Source: Prunus persica (Eukaryota > Streptophyta > Magnoliopsida > Rosales > Rosaceae). From it: a stretch of 64,000 nucleotides of DNA. The translations under genes and the position numbers were made by a program. Under the pieces are notes generated by a model. It was given only the letters and a program-made list of their open reading frames with translations. It was not told the origin of the DNA and searched no databases. This document shows positions 11,767-21,553 of this stretch, in pieces. The DNA is taken from positions 5,293,269-5,357,268 of the forward strand of contig NC_034009.1 in assembly GCF_000346465.2 (NCBI RefSeq). The letters are read 5' to 3'. Numbering within the stretch: the first letter of the stretch is position 1; each line of letters starts with the position of its first letter.

Positions 11767-12045
11767 GTATCATCCATCAGACCTTTAAACAGATTGAATT
11801 GGTTTATATCCAAATACATTTAGATTCATGTTATCAGATTATGATCCGAATTCGATTATCAGAAACTTATCAGTCCTAGAGAAGATTAAAAACATAATTC
11901 CATTTGTTGTATTTACCTACTGTTGATTTTGAACCACCAACTCCACCGCCCTATATACTTAAAACTATTTTCATATAACATCCCAATTATATGGTTGTTT
12001 TTCATTGAGAACGTGTCAAGAAATATCACTCTCCGGTGGGCAAAA

Positions 12046-12699
12046 TAGGGCTATACAAATGCTTCAAGCCTGAGCCTAGCCCTATTTTTTAGGCATTGGG
12101 TTGGCTTGACCCGTTATTAAGGGCGGTTTCAGCCCGACCTGTTGTGTAAAGAATGGACACGTGCTTTAAATTTTATTCCATGGGAAGCCGAGCCTTGCCC
12201 GGTAATTAAGTTAATAAATCATATATTTATAAAATAAGCTAATATTAATTACTCTTTCATTTAATTAAAATATATTTTTTTAAAACAAGTAATAATCTAA
12301 ACTGAAAGGAAGAGAGTTTCTCACACATACACTATCAAGGTGTCATGGAGGTTCGAACCTGAAATCACTAGTCTATAAGACAAGACCCTTAGGTAGAAGT
12401 AACACTTGTGTGCAACGAAAATAGTATTGTTTTGCTATCTCTGGTCAATCACGCTATGTCATGCATGATAACTTTTCCACTTGGCATAGCGAGATTGGTC
12501 GTAAATAGCTAAACAATGTTATCCTCATTTCATATAAGTTTTCTACCCAGATAGAACCTGATCTTAACCTATTTAAGATAACGTGGGTCGTGCCCAGCCT
12601 ATTAAACCCTTCGGGCCGAAAAAGCCTGCAACTGAGTAGAGCTTGGGCTAACTCCTCTCAGGCCAGGGCTGGCCCAGCTCAACCAATTTTACAGCCCTA
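12046..12699. mobile_element. Non-autonomous DNA element with GGGCTGTA-type ends
   Basis: The left end TAGGGCTATACAAAT and the complement of the right end CTAGGGCTGTAAAATTGG are imperfect inverted repeats, followed on both sides by GC-rich GCC/GGC-type subterminal sequence (AGCCTGAGCCTAGCCC; GGGCCAGCCCTGGCC). This arrangement is common in plant hAT-type MITEs. It carries no open frame and hosts a nested MITE at 12415-12538. No target duplication was resolved. Confidence 0.5.
12415..12538. mobile_element. Palindromic MITE, family member 1
   Basis: A 124-bp near-palindrome starting CTTGTGTGCAACGAAAATAG and ending in CTCATTTCATATAAG, with a central AT-rich part. It is clearly related along its length to 39745-39879 in intron 3 of the bHLH gene, including the internal phrases TATTGTTTTGCTAT, GTCAT, GATAA and TTTTCCACTT. 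It is nested in the older element at 12046-12699. Confidence 0.65.
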
Positions 12700-14309
12700 G
12701 TTTAGTTTATAGTTTATAAATTACACCTCAAAGATGTGTAGACAAAAAATAAGCTTTTGGTAGAAATCTACAATAACTAATATCAATGTACGCACATAAT
12801 TCTATCATGGAGAGCTCTTACCATTAAACCCGCAACCAACAAGGTTGGTATTTGTGATGGTCAGGACAGCAGACCCTCCGGAGCTACAATCCTCCCGTGT
12901 GTTTTAAAAGGCATTCATCACGAATGCTTCCCGAGTAACTTCAAAATTTGGGGTGGTCATGGATGTGGCTTTTATTTTTTACTTTTTGTTTTGTGTACTT
13001 AGTTTTTATTTATTTATTTAATTTATAAAATATATATTTTTTAATTTTTTAATTTTTAATTTGGCTTAGAAAACTCACATTTGCCCCCAAAGTGTAGGTC
13101 ACGTGTTTATTTTTAACGAAAAAATTGATAGATTTACTGAAAAGGACCACTAGTGCAACATGTGATCTAATTGGAGGACTTGATCTAATTCGATTTTTTA
13201 ATTTTTCAATTTAAGTTATCTTATCTTTTTATAAATTTTGATTTATTAATTATTTTAAAACATAATGAATTTCTTACGATTTCTTATCCACATGGAGCAC
13301 TTTGTCCGCATTAGAGTTAAACTCACTTATGCCACGTAAGCATTTAACGGAAAAATTAACATATTCACTAATAGGGAGATCAATATGTAAGGTTTATGTG
13401 AGTTCGTGTACAAGTTTGCATGATTTTTAAGGTTGGATATTAATCTGAAATGACTCAAACCAAACCATCTATTTTTCAAGGCTACATTCGTATATTATCC
13501 TTGCCAAAAATTAGACAAATTGAAAACCGTTTTGACATCTAATTGTGTCCTACAAAATAGATGAACTCGGTGCTTCAAGAAAGTACTAAACTTACAATAA
13601 TTGAATGGCTAAACTAGTGAAATGCCCCCTGAACTTGTGCCTAATTTTCAATTGACCCCCTATCCTTTTTCTTTTTTTTGGTTGAAAAATTAAAGATATG
13701 AACTCCTTTTTTTCGACAATTTCCCCTATGCGATCAAAATCTTCAACATTTCATCCAATTTTCAATTAAATCATTTAAAAAAATTATTTTTTTAGAAACA
13801 ATCAAAGAAAAAGAGATCAAAACAAAAAAAAAACAAAAAACTTGGGACCCCTTGACCCAAACCCATCCCCCCATTTCTTCTCTTCACCACTCCCCATGAC
13901 CACCACCAACAGACACCTCCCCCTTCCTCCCACCCCCCACCCCCTTCCCCTAATTTCTTCTCCACTCTCCCCTCTTTCCCCACTGCAACCCACCCATACC
14001 CAAGGACAGGCCTATGACTTGTACAACCTGGGCTATAGCCCAGCTGAGTTTTTTTATATTTATTTATTATAGTTAGTTTTAATGTTAATCTCATTTATAG
14101 CAGAAATATTAATTTGAACTAATTGGATAATTGTAGTGTCACCTCTAGTTGCCGTGTGTCTATATGACCCTATCTTTGTGATGATAAATTTTCATTTTTG
14201 AATCTTCTTTCTTTTAATTAATTTTTGTTCATCATGGTAGACCTTAGCTGGCATTGTTGGAGTAAAATAGGCCTTTTAAACAAATAAAATAAAAATGATA
14301 TGTTTTTAA
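12700..14309. other. Repeat-derived intergenic DNA, no gene seen
   Basis: AT-rich. Positions about 13440-13590 belong to a dispersed repeat that recurs inside LIG4 at about 56340-56465 (shared phrases ACCATCTATTT, CCTTGC-AAAAATTAGAC, ATCCAATTGTGTC). Positions 13632-13790 form the left arm of an inverted repeat whose right arm is about 15870-16020. The C/T-rich stretch 13845-13990 opens frames on both strands only through base composition. Confidence 0.5.
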
Positions 14310-15543
14310 GAGTCTCGTTCTCTTGGACCCCTCCAAGAGACTTGTGGTCACCCACCCTTAGATTTAATCCAAGGGTTAAGAAAAATTTGCTTTAAAATAT
14401 CTTTTTTCTTTTACCTTTTAAATTTCACTTAACAAAAAAAGAAAAAACTAAAAACTAAAAACCCAAAATCTGTTCTTCTTCCTCCCACTGCCCTCACGTT
14501 CTGCTTCCTCACATTGTTGCAGCAACAACAACTCCGACTCCGGCGTAGCCAGCCAAAATCCAGAGCGACTTATTCCCTCACACTTCAACAAGGTCAGTTT
14601 CTTGTTCTTATTCAGTTTTTCACTCAATTTTCGGATTTGAAATCATGAACCCATATTTGGGAATTTCAATTGGATTTGTATTATTTTTTATTTCAGAACT
14701 ACTGGAACAAATATGAATCTTAATATGGGGTTCTTGCAACTGGGGTCTTCTATTCGAGTTTTTTCAGTGTCAAACATGAATCTTAATATGGGGTTCTTGC
14801 AACTATGCTGTTTGTTACTCGCTAACATGTGAAAATCTGTTTTTTTTTCTTTTTGCAGACCTTCATTTATTTATTTCTTCCATTATTCGAGATTTTTCTT
14901 TGATTATTACATATGTTTGTATTAATTTTGTTATGATACATTTAAGTGCAGGAGTGATGGCAAATGCATTAGATGAATTTTATATCCCTCAAGTTAAAGA
15001 TGAAAAAAAACCGAAAGCAGGGCTGGCATTCCAGTCATTGGATGAAACATACGAGTTCTACAATGATTACGCAAAGGATGCTGGGTTTAGTGTCAGGATT
15101 AGTAAGGAGAAGAAAAAGAAAAAAACAGGTGAGGTTGTTTGGAAACGATACGTTTGTTTTAAGGAAGGTGAAACAGATGAGACATGGAGGAAAAAAAAAA
15201 AGACAGTGAGTCTACACAAATAGAAAGAGAACGAGGTAATGTTCGTGAAAATTGCAAAGCAAAGTTAACAGTAGTTTATGATGGGTTCAATTTTGTAGTT
15301 CAGACTTTCATTGAGGAACATAGTCATCCAATTTTGTAGTTGTTGTTGCTGCAACAATGGGAGGAAGCAGAACGTGGGGGCAGCGGGAGGAAGAAAAACA
15401 GATTTTGGGTTTTTAGTTTTTAGTTTTTTCTTTTTTTGTTAAGTGAAATTTAAAAGGTAAAAGAAAAAAGATATTTTAAAGCAAATTTTTCTTAACTCTT
15501 GGATTAAATCTAAGGGTGGGTGAGGTCCAAGAGAACGGGACTG
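14310..15543 (+). mobile_element. Mutator-like element with ~210-bp inverted repeats and a FAR1-domain fragment
   Basis: The left repeat (14310-14533) and right repeat (15338-15542) are near-identical inverted copies, beginning AGTCTCGTTCTCTTGGAC at the left and AGTCCCGTTCTCTTGGAC in the complement at the right. The left copy has an extra ~18 bp. The element is bracketed by an exact 10-bp direct repeat ATGTTTTTAA (14300-14309 and 15544-15553). Long terminal inverted repeats with a 9-11 bp target duplication define Mutator-like elements. The interior carries intron-like leader sequence and a FAR1 DNA-binding domain but no MULE transposase core, so it is non-autonomous: either an internal-deletion derivative of a FAR1-type MULE or a gene-fragment capture. 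Confidence 0.85.
14956..15339 (+). pseudogene. FAR1 DNA-binding-domain fragment inside the Mutator-like element
   Basis: From the ATG at 14956 the frame reads MANALDEFYIPQV, then GLAFQSLDETYEFYNDYA, GFSVRISKEKK and VVWKRYVCFKEG, the WRKY-GCM1-like FAR1 zinc-binding domain of FAR1/FHY3 proteins and MULE transposases. At the run of eleven A residues at about 15190 the frame shifts by one. In the neighbouring frame the domain continues as ESTQIERERGNVRENCKAKL and VVQTFIEEHSHPIL, ending at a TAG (15337) contributed by the right inverted repeat. The Cys and His residues expected at the end of the domain are visible (NCKAKL, EHSHP). The MULE core and SWIM zinc finger of full FAR1 proteins are absent. 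A chance sequencing slip in the A-run would restore a domain of about 127 residues. Confidence 0.75.
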
Positions 15544-17239
15544 ATGTTTTTAAATTTTATACACACACACATGATCAATTCCATAAGCCTAGAATCTAAC
15601 AGTTCAATAAGGTAAATCTAGCCCACCTCATTTTAAAATATTGGATCCGTTCTTGCCCATACCCATTTCCCTCCTCCCTTGACCCGTTTCCCATCGCAAG
15701 CCACCTAGACCCATCCCTCTAACCCAGAACCCACCATACTCCTTCCCACAACCCCACCCACAACACAACCCCCCCCCCCCCCCCCCCAAAACAATTCATC
15801 AGGAGGGGGAAAAAATCAAAATTTTAAAGTTTAAAATTTTATTTCTAAGTATTTATTTATTTAAAACTTACAAAATGACCAATTGGCCCTCATATTTAAT
15901 TGAAGATTGAATGAAATATTAAGGATTTAGACAGCAAGGAGGAAATTGGTAAAAAATAAAGAGTTCATATCCTTATTATTATTATTTTTTTAAGGATAGG
16001 AGGTCATTTGAAAGATGATCTTTATAATATCGGATTCAGGTGAGTGGTCATATGATATTAATTCAAGTATTTTTTGCAAAAATGATCTTTGTATGAATAT
16101 CTATAAAATAGACGGTTTGGATTAGTGAAATACAATACGAAGTGGGCCCTGCAATTAGGGACGGATCTAAGAATTTTCCTTGCAATTGTCAACATTTAAC
16201 ACGGTAAAAAATTTCTATACAAAATAAATCCATAAAAATAAAACGATAATTTATAATTTATAATTAATAGAAAAAATCATATTACAATTGTCCACGATGA
16301 TTTTTTATATTCTGAAAACGTCACATTATAGTTTCATTATCAATACAAGCGAATACATCTTTCACAATATAAACAAGTAGGGAGTCTACTGGGAGGAGGA
16401 TTTTCCTTCTTTTTAGCCAAAGTAGCTAGGGATGAGAGGATAAAAAGTCTGCTGGAGATGCTATAAGCTATCACTCAACCATTGATGGAGAAAAGCTAAC
16501 TGAAAATTCATATAAAACAACTAATTGAGCCTCTCTGTTGTTTCGTTTTCTTAAGAAATCTATTTCAGCCAAGGCAAACCAAATAGCTGGGAGGGAATGC
16601 CTTAATTTCCCCCAAGCCCAATACTTCAAGATCTTAAATTTATATTTCCATCAATATTTAATCAACCAAATACAAATGAGGCATCAAATATCAGTCCCAC
16701 CAAGCAGTTATCTTCACTTTTGTCAAATATCCATACTTTTTCAAAGTTAAAATAAAAAGAAGCCCTTTTCTTTTTAATTTTTCCCTACAGACCAACTAAT
16801 GGGTCCTCATTAAGCTAAACTGAAATCTCAGATTAGTGAGCAAATCACAGATAGCCATCAAACTACATTGAAAAATAATGAAGAATTGACGAAACTGAAA
16901 GCAAAAGAACCAAGGCAGTGAAGGTGAAATTTGACATTACATTTTGTGGACTTTATCTCTGACGCGTCTCTTCTTAGCTGCCCAACAACCATCAGATTGC
17001 GAGGTCGATAAAGCGCGAGCTGGGGAGGAGCGCTGCCCTTGGGGAACTGTCGTCGAACAGTTTGCAGGGGTCAATTTTCTCCCCTCTAATGGCAGATTCC
17101 AGAGTTGCAGGGGTCACTTGATCACCCTTTCTCCTCTGTGTATCCGTCCTTGCCTACAATGATGTCCCTCATGATAAACCGTACATTATTTAGTTGATAC
17201 ATTTGAATGACTAAACGATCAACAATCTATATATATATT
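15544..17239. other. Repeat-derived intergenic DNA, no gene seen
   Basis: Contains the right arm of an older inverted repeat (about 15870-16020) and a C-tract. The phrase GGACGGATCTAAGAATTTTC at about 16160 resembles the phrase near 26740 and belongs to a dispersed element family. Open stretches at 16538-16750 and 16944-17162 show no recognisable protein. Confidence 0.4.
15769..15787 (+). repeat. Homopolymer run of 19 C
   Basis: Nineteen consecutive C residues in otherwise AT-rich DNA, within a C-rich stretch (15640-15790). Its exact length may be a sequencing or assembly artefact. Confidence 0.9.
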
Positions 17240-17640
17240 GATGTAGAACAGATGGCAGATTTTATCGCGGTTGAGCTAGAAAAAGGACGTAGCGGGAATA
17301 TGCAGTTTTGTCGTCCAAGCTCCGATTAGGACGCAAAATACCTTTTTCGGAAAGGGAACGAAGCCACGAGTGTAACTCACAGCTTTGCCGTGACATAAGG
17401 TGGATTTTGGCATTCTGAGGTCGTTTGGCCTTCCAAAACTGCAGTTAAAGTTTGGTAGTTAATTTTCCAATAAATTCTGTTTTTGACAGTTTAGGAGTTA
17501 CGTTATTAAGACTCCAAATTAATCCTGTTTTTTCAGTTTTATGTAATAACTCCCCTAGTAGTTGAAGGGTTGAGGGTTGTTGAGAAATGTGTATTTAGAC
17601 AGGTTTGTCTAATGTATCTGGAACTCAACTTTTAATCATA
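17240..17640 (+). mobile_element. Ty3/gypsy-type LTR remnant
   Basis: The phrase GTGTAACTCACAGCTTTGCC and following TGACATAAGGTGGATTTTGGC align with 27950-27980 (GTGCAACTCATTGCTTTGCT, then GATGTATGGGCTATTTTAGCC), which lies downstream of a recognisable gypsy polyprotein end. The downstream part has a leader-like style (GTGTATTTAGACAGGTTTGT). Termini were not resolved, so this is a fragment or solo LTR of the same broad family. Confidence 0.4.
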
Positions 17641-17734
17641 TTATTCCAAGAGAGCTTCTCTTAATTTTCTGGTGGAATCCAGTTTTATTGTTACTCACGG
17701 TTTCGCTTGAAACCTTTGTTGCTTGTGCTGCGTC

Positions 17735-17784
<50 letters not shown>
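17735..17784. repeat. (AT)13(AG)12 compound microsatellite
   Basis: Perfect AT repeats at 17735-17760 change directly to AG repeats at 17761-17784, about 170 bp beyond the stop codon of the PAP28 gene, probably in or near its 3' untranslated region. Confidence 0.95.
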
Positions 17785-17956
17785 CACCAGAGAAAAAATT
17801 TCTTTCTTTTCTTTCAAATATGGGATTACAGGATAAAAAATAATCATACAACACAAATACAATTACTTTTACAGCAAATAAACTGAAAGAGGATATACAA
17901 CATAGTGACGTGCCTATTCCAAAATTTCTATACCTACACCCAAATTATACTGATGG

Positions 17957-20577
17957 CTAATATTCCCACAACAATTGCTCATCAATCTTGCTCAGTTTAT
18001 CATCGTCGAGACGCTTCCATGTCTTAATCCTCTCAACTCCCATCCACCCTTTCTCCCCCTTCCCGAGTTCTGCCAATATGACCCTTGCTCTCCTTCGCCA
18101 CCCTGCCTTTCCATAACCATGGTATCCAAATCCCCCACCGTAACAAAACCAAATATTCTCCAGATACCCACAAAAGTCATTGTTATGATCATGTCCCATG
18201 AACACAGCTTTCACATCTCGCATGGATACAAGGGTCTGTAAAACTCCAGAGTTCACCGATGAACATGCCACAGCCTCCTGAAACTGACCAATAATCTTTT
18301 TGTACCACAGCTGCCGGACCTCTGGAATTGGGATATGGAAGAATGCAAGCGCCGGTGGTTTATCCTGTGGAAAAGCATTTTCTGAGTGATCTTGATCTCA
18401 ATTATGGCACTGTTAGTGTGTTACCTGCAACATCTTAATGAAATCTAAATCTAATGAAACCTCCCTTGCGGGAATTGGAAGAACATGCTGAGCAATGGTG
18501 CACATATAGCGTGAACGACTTGATGCAGCTATGGAATTGTAATTTTACAAGTGTGGGGTTAAAATGATTTTATAACATATAAAACTCATTTCCACTAAAT
18601 TAGGGAAAAGTATACGTGAATTTTAATGGAAAGGCCACTTCAAAAAGCAAGTGTAAAAAGTTTCTCAATTTGTTTCATAATAATCAGAACAATCTGAAAT
18701 CAATCAGATAAAATGCAACAATATGCAGCCATAGTATCCTTGTTGATTGAATTTTTCGAACGCATACCTGATATCCCTGAGAAATGCCATGAAGCCAATC
18801 GAGTTGAGATTCCTTAATCCAACCATAAGTTCGAACTCCTTGAACAGTCTCCCTGTCTCCACTGTCAAGAAAGAAAAGATTGAGGATGCTGCTGTTTGCC
18901 AAATGGGAACCTGGGGCACCATATACTCTCAGATCATAATTTCCAAAGCCATCAATTTTTTTCCTGCTTCCTCTGGCAAGATTAGAGAGATCTTCAGCTG
19001 ATGGATTAATTTGTGAAACTGAATAATCCATAAGGGAGATAAAAGACATCAGTTCTTCACGATTCATCGTAGATTCTTGGTCGTGGTTGCCTAAAATTGC
19101 TGCCCATGGAAGTCCTGATTCAATGGCAGGACCAAATGCTCTAAGCAAGGATTCAGCAGCATCAACAGAGCTTGACCCAAATATATTATCTCCTGTTTAC
19201 AAACAGAATCAAAATCAATACTTGGGAGAGAGAGAGAGAGAGGGATCAGTACTAACTTAGTTAGTTTTACTTTACTATGTCAGATATAGTTGGGCCATGA
19301 CACTACATGTAAAGTAACCTATATTCAGATAATTGATGCCTACATTCACTCAGAAACACTCACATAACTTAGAATTTACTGGAAGTTGGAACCATCCAGA
19401 TACAGAGGATGCACAAACTAATCAACTGAGCCCATTTTTAACTTTTCCCCACCTCTTAAATGCCGTATGAAGAACTTCGGCCCCGGTTAATTAGAAGGAA
19501 AGAGTCTAATAGCTGAAGATTAGAGGCTACAGCTGCATGCACCTAATAAGATAGGATACAGAACTTGAAGAAGTTTTAGCTTAAAGCATCAAGCTTCAGC
19601 ACCTTGATATGAATATTATCTTGGGTCTAGATGTTTAATGACGTTTGGTAACCAGTCAAGGTGGTTTAGTTTCTCATTTTTCAAACTAATTTCTATTATT
19701 TCCAGGAAATTTCACACGTTTAACTTCTCAATATGAAAACTCCATGAAAAGGATATGGCACATAGGATGAGAACAATGTGGAATGCGTTCCAGTACCACT
19801 GACTTATATATGATTTTAAAACTTGAGTTCTAATATACACAAACTTCTTAATTTCAATAAGCCTGACTGAGTACAAGCATTCTTACAGGTAAAATTTTAA
19901 ATCTTTTCATTTTTAAACAGCTCAAAGCATGATAATTTATTTTTAGATTACCTAATGTGCAAATATAGCTAGCCCCTCAAAAGATTAACATCCACCACCA
20001 TAAGTAAATAAAAGAGTAAAAACAAACTAGAAAATATCTTAACAAATAACAACACTTGAAAACTAAAAACAAGAAAACCAAACCAATCTGTAAATTTCCA
20101 GGGAAAACGGGAAATTAAAAATAAATAAAAAACTGCACCTGTAAAAGCAATGAAATCAGGCTTTTCAGCTTCGATCATCCTCTTCAAGAAGCGAGACGTA
20201 TTGAGATCAGAGCAGTGCTCAAACTCAGAGTCCAAAACGTCTCTGCAGCGAGTCAAGGCTCCATTTCCATAATGCATATCAGCCACCTTAATCACAGACA
20301 AAAACCCATTAACAAAAACTGCTTAACATCTTAATTACAATAATTTCAAGCATCACATACATAATCAAAGCATCAGGTGAAGTACCTGCAGGATTTTGAA
20401 GGTGCCATCAGAGCGGAAGCGAAGGGGAAGATCTGGGCTGGTCTTCTTAACTCTCACAGGCCGATGGCCTATGAGTAAATTGTGAGAGATTTGGTTGTGG
20501 AGGAAGCAGAGAAGTGAGTAGAGAAAACCCAGATAGAGAAACGAGTGCTTCCAGTTTGCTGCCGTGGACGATTCCAT
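17957..20577 (-). CDS. PAP28: Purple acid phosphatase 28-like metallophosphoesterase
   Basis: Four exons (20577-20386, 20286-20139, 19192-18768, 18364-17957) join by GT/AG introns into exactly 391 codons, 390 residues. An N-terminal hydrophobic segment at about 12-28 is a signal anchor. The metallophosphoesterase metal ligands are all present: D67 in VADMHYG, GDN at 114-116, GNHD at 148-151, H265 in FFHIPIPE, and GHDH at 312-315. The shape is that of the short plant PAP28/29/14 group, labelled 'probable inactive' in databases although the ligand residues are kept. The first exon (NWKHS, LPLRF) and ending (KTWKRLDDDKLSKIDEQLLWE) match PAP28 best as I recall it. Gene order with bHLH35 and LIG4 supports that over PAP29. 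It presumably acts on phosphate esters in the secretory pathway or outside the cell; substrate unknown. Confidence 0.92.
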
Positions 20578-21444
20578 TGAAGGCCTCAGCTGAAGGTCCA
20601 GATTCTTCTGACCGTGGGGCTGGTTGCGGCCCGATTCAGACGGACCGCTTATTGACCTTTTTTTTTTGTCTTCCCGCGGTCCACTGTTTTGTAAAAGTTA
20701 GGGTCTTTTGATTTCTTCAAACAAATATTGTTGTAAAATGTTAAGCTCTCCTAACAAAAGAAAATACCTATATATCAAGGGTAAAATTGTATAAATAAAA
20801 GAATAAGTTAAAAAGGGAAAGAAAACTAGTAGTCTTTTTATTTCATACAAAATTCAGTTGTAAAAGAACAACGGTACAGTTATCAAATGAAGAAATAATG
20901 GGAAGAAAAAGGTAACGGACAGAAGGGCGTAACAGGAGAAAACTAATTTAATCACAAAACAAAACAAAACCAATTTGTTTATATTTCTTCATACTAAAAT
21001 AATAAAATTGTGAACTTTTGTTTTGTAATTACAATAGATATGAGGTATTAAAACCCAAAGCCATATTTTCAGTTTTGAATCTTTTGGAGTGAATGGATCT
21101 AGCTAAGTGAAAAATGACTTTAATTTGCACATCAATGATCTCTTGGCTTTCCTCTATGGCGCCTTAGTAACATCTTGTCCTGATATTTAATTTAATTTTC
21201 AAAATTCTAAAGCGAAAAGACGACTTTAACCTCAGAATTCTTTGTTGGTTTAGAGTTGACTTCTTGCTCAGAGCTAGTTTTGGAAATTTTATTGGTTCCT
21301 TTGTGTAGTGCTCGAGCTCACGAGTTCGTAGACATGTGGTGGGCCAAAATCAGAGTTGAAACGAAGATATTTTGGTAGACAAAAGTGCAGTGGCACAACC
21401 ATAAATATTTCAAAATCGATTTTTTATAGTAGGACATGCGCACA
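20578..21444. other. Upstream flank of PAP28, no gene seen
   Basis: The first ~80 bp holds the probable 5' untranslated region and promoter-proximal sequence on the minus strand. The remainder is AT-rich with no recognisable coding or repeat structure. Confidence 0.5.
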
Positions 21445-21480
21445 TCACTCACTCACTCACTCACTCACTCACTCACTCAC

Positions 21481-21551
<71 letters not shown>
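21445..21551. repeat. (TCAC)10(TC)33 compound microsatellite
   Basis: Ten TCAC units (21445-21484) run into an uninterrupted TC tract to 21551. The tract keeps long Leu-Ser frames open that have no coding meaning. Confidence 0.95.

Positions 21552-21553
<2 letters not shown>

Noticed and set aside
13842..14072. Proline/threonine-rich frame, and its antisense Gly/Trp-rich frame
   Set aside because: Produced by a C/T-rich stretch of repeat DNA. No start context or homologous motif.
17975..18241. Plus-strand frame opposite the last PAP28 exon
   Set aside because: Antisense shadow of conserved phosphatase sequence (GHDH region).
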